This document shows, piece by piece, positions 6,024 to 7,488 of a stretch of DNA of 7,488 bases. Source of the stretch: an uncultured Lachnospiraceae bacterium (lineage in GTDB: Bacteria; Bacillota; Clostridia; Lachnospirales; Lachnospiraceae). The stretch is from positions 1 through 7,488 of the forward strand of contig CAJTXH010000129.1 of the NCBI GenBank assembly GCA_910580005.1. The letters are read 5' to 3'. Every line of letters starts with the position of its first letter. Position 1 is the stretch's first letter. A model generated the notes under the pieces. That model worked only from the letters and a program-made list of their open reading frames with translations, made no database searches and had not been told where the DNA came from. Both the position numbers and the translations under genes were made by a program.

Positions 6024-6052
6024 TAGAAATATAAATGTGATTGTGGTATTAT
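6024..6052 (+). promoter_or_regulatory. Candidate promoter of the small membrane ORF
   Basis: TAGAAA (6024-6029, four of six matches), a 17-bp spacer and TATTAT (6047-6052) with an upstream TGG (6044-6046, extended -10) fit a sigma-A promoter. Initiation near 6059 would exclude the upstream TTG start at 6041 and supports the ATG at 6098. Confidence 0.45.
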
Positions 6053-6097
6053 ATTAAAAATACAAAACTAGTGTTTGGAAGGACAGGTATATCACAT

Positions 6098-6337
6098 ATG
6101 AGAGAAATTTTGATTAGGGCTTTAGGATATGCAATTATGGTTATTGTTGGAATGGTTATTGTTGAGCTGGCCAGTGGAAATGGGATAAGTTTCCAATATG
6201 TAATTATTGCTGGGATTATTGCCTGTATTGTTCCAGTAAAACATGTCCATGCCAGGATTATGTTTTACTGGAAACAGTATTTCTGTTTTAGTAAGAAAAC
6301 AATATACAGGATGTTTATTTATTTTTTAATTCTGTAA
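6098..6337 (+). CDS. Possible 79-residue small membrane protein, unrecognised
   Basis: I do not recognise this protein. The ATG at 6098 is chosen because GGAAGGA (6077-6083) and a candidate promoter precede it. The product starts MREILIRALGYAIMVIVGMV and has two hydrophobic segments (about 7-24 and 32-46) joined by a short polar turn (ASGNG). A basic, aromatic tail (HARIMFYWKQYF) and a last hydrophobic stretch (70-79) follow. The two-helix hairpin looks like a real small membrane protein. The tail coincides with the inverted-repeat structure at 6222-6310 and may not be ancestral coding sequence. The ORF runs convergently into argG, overlapping its last 23 bp. It is weakly supported: no family match is known and it could be non-coding. 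Confidence 0.45.
   Translation: MREILIRALGYAIMVIVGMVIVELASGNGISFQYVIIAGIIACIVPVKHVHARIMFYWKQYFCFSKKTIYRMFIYFLIL
6222..6310. repeat. Nested inverted-repeat structure downstream of argG
   Basis: A perfect 14-bp inverted repeat, TTCCAGTAAAACAT (6231-6244) with ATGTTTTACTGGAA (6260-6273), surrounds a 15-nt loop. Around it, CCTGTATTG (6222-6230) pairs with CAATATACAGG (6300-6310) apart from a 2-nt bulge. Between the inner stem and the outer right arm, AAACAG (6272-6277) and CTGTTT (6283-6288) form a small third hairpin with loop TATTT. The whole can fold as a three-way junction on either strand. On the argG strand it begins 4 nt after the stop codon. No strong T run follows on that strand, so it is not a standard intrinsic terminator. 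Confidence 0.7.
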
Positions 6338-7488
6338 AAGAACCCTGCTTCATTGCACGCACTTTTGATGAAAGTCCAAAGAGATTGATAAAACCTTCTG
6401 CATCTTTATGGTTATACAGTTCACCTGTTGTAAATGAAGCAATAGACTCACTATATAATGAATATGGGGATGTTGTACCCATTTTTATTATGTTTCCTTT
6501 ATAAAGTTTAAATTTAACTTCACCTGTAACATATTTCTGTGTTGATTCAATAAATGCCTGTACTGCTTCACGTAAAGGTGTAAACCATTTTCCTTCATAT
6601 ACGATATCTGCAAATTTATTGCCCATATCCTTTTTAGCTGTATATGTGTCACGGTCAAGTATTAATTCTTCAAGCTGCTGGTGTGCTTCCATCAGTATTG
6701 TACCGCCTGGTGTTTCATATACGCCACGTGATTTCATGCCAACTACACGGTTTTCAACAATATCAATAATTCCAATGCCGTGTTTGCCGCCAAGCTTGTT
6801 TAATTCACGTATAATATCAGAAACTTTCATTTCTTTTCCATTAAGTGTTTTTGGGACACCCTGTTCAAATGTCATTGTAACAGTTTCGCCTTCTTCTGGC
6901 GCATTTTCAGGTGTTGTGCCAAGTACAAGGAGATGGCTGTAGTCAGGTGCATTGGCAGGGTCTTCAAGTTCAAGCCCTTCATGGCTTATATGCCATAAAT
7001 TCCTGTCACGGCTGTAGCTGTTATCAGCAGAAAATGGAAGGTTAATGCCATGTGCCTTGCAGTATTCAATTTCAGACTCACGTGAGTCCATAGTCCATTT
7101 GTCATCCCTCCATGCAGCAATAATCTTTAAGTCAGGTGCAAGCGCTTTAATCCCAAGTTCAAAGCGTACCTGGTCATTGCCTTTTCCTGTTGCACCATGG
7201 CAGATAGCAGTTGCACCTTCAATACGTGCAATTTCAACAAGCCTTTTAGCTATAAGAGGGCGTGCCATAGATGTGCCAAGCAGGTATTTATTTTCATAAA
7301 TAGCATTTGCCTGTACACAAGGGACAATATATTCATCACAGAATTCATCTGTTACATCTTCAATATACAGTTTTGCAGCACCACATGCCTTAGCTCTTTC
7401 ATCAAGGCCGTCCAGTTCACTTTCCTGTCCTACATCAATACATACACAGATAACTTCATAATCAAAATTTTCTTTTAACCAAGGTATG
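6315..7488 (-). CDS. argG: Argininosuccinate synthase, 5' end beyond the window
   Basis: The enzyme joins citrulline and aspartate with ATP to form argininosuccinate, the penultimate step of arginine synthesis, in the cytosol. The frame runs open to the window edge. The ATG at 7268 is an internal Met (in GTSMARPLIAKRL), and 73 further codons upstream encode IPWLKENFDYEVICVCIDVG, CGAAKLYIEDV and YENKYLLGTS, all typical of ArgG. The visible 390 residues lack only about 15-20 N-terminal residues, including the SGGLDTS ATP loop. Family motifs present include HGATGKGNDQVRFELG, RDRNLWHISHEG, GKHGIGIIDIVENRVVGMKSRG, YETPGG and TTSPYSLY. The reading frame is intact. An argH partner, if any, and the promoter would lie outside the window. 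Confidence 0.96.
   Translation of the reverse strand, partial: IPWLKENFDYEVICVCIDVGQESELDGLDERAKACGAAKLYIEDVTDEFCDEYIVPCVQANAIYENKYLLGTSMARPLIAKRLVEIARIEGATAICHGATGKGNDQVRFELGIKALAPDLKIIAAWRDDKWTMDSRESEIEYCKAHGINLPFSADNSYSRDRNLWHISHEGLELEDPANAPDYSHLLVLGTTPENAPEEGETVTMTFEQGVPKTLNGKEMKVSDIIRELNKLGGKHGIGIIDIVENRVVGMKSRGVYETPGGTILMEAHQQLEELILDRDTYTAKKDMGNKFADIVYEGKWFTPLREAVQAFIESTQKYVTGEVKFKLYKGNIIKMGTTSPYSLYSESIASFTTGELYNHKDAEGFINLFGLSSKVRAMKQGSFTELKNK

Noticed and set aside
5846..6034. 62-residue + strand ORF in the divergent intergenic region
   Set aside because: It overlies the divergent pyrophosphorylase promoter, has no ribosome binding site and gives a composition typical of translated non-coding AT-rich DNA.
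7197..7268. ATG at 7268 as the true argG start
   Set aside because: Seventy-three upstream codons in the same frame encode conserved ArgG sequence up to the window edge, so this Met is internal.

Overview
The window is AT-rich, densely coding DNA that reads as low-GC Gram-positive (Bacillota). It most likely comes from a gut or rumen Lachnospiraceae relative such as the Butyrivibrio/Roseburia group. That assignment is inferred from gene content: a secreted cysteine-peptidase-like protein with BspA-type leucine-rich repeats, a GH10 xylanase with a ricin-type (CBM13-like) lectin domain, a eukaryote-like UDP-sugar pyrophosphorylase, and strong GGAGG ribosome binding sites. No tRNA, rRNA, CRISPR array or transposase was seen.

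Layout. Positions 1-95 hold a promoter whose -35/-10 spacer contains a run of nine G. It drives a 588-residue secreted protein (96-1862) made of two copies of a papain-like domain, the second lacking the catalytic Cys, then an Asn/Lys/Asp linker and a short LRR_5 domain. Next comes coaE (2046-2651, + strand), whose stop codon lies inside a strong bidirectional terminator (2647-2682). Convergent to it is the secreted GH10 xylanase (2718-4325, - strand), preceded by a promoter and a possible 15-codon leader ORF. Upstream of the xylanase, also on the - strand but with its own promoter, is a UAP1-like UDP-sugar pyrophosphorylase (4573-5799). A divergent intergenic region of about 300 bp leads to a possible 79-residue membrane protein (6098-6337, + strand). 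That ORF overlaps the 3' end of argG by 23 bp. argG (6315 to beyond 7488, - strand) is truncated by the window edge and lacks its N-terminal ATP-binding loop.

How the genes work together. They do not form one pathway. Two products are exported: the peptidase-like/LRR protein, probably surface or envelope directed, and the xylanase, for plant hemicellulose. Three are cytosolic housekeeping or precursor enzymes: CoA synthesis, nucleotide-sugar synthesis and arginine synthesis. Each gene appears to be its own transcription unit.

The least ordinary signals are: (1) the homopolymeric G tract in the promoter spacer of the surface protein, the classic layout for phase variation; (2) the active/inactive duplication of the peptidase domain; (3) a nested inverted-repeat structure at 6222-6310 that starts 4 nt after the argG stop and lies in the 3' half of the small membrane ORF; (4) a 9-bp inverted repeat bracketing the xylanase promoter, plus the leader ORF ending 1 nt before the xylanase start.
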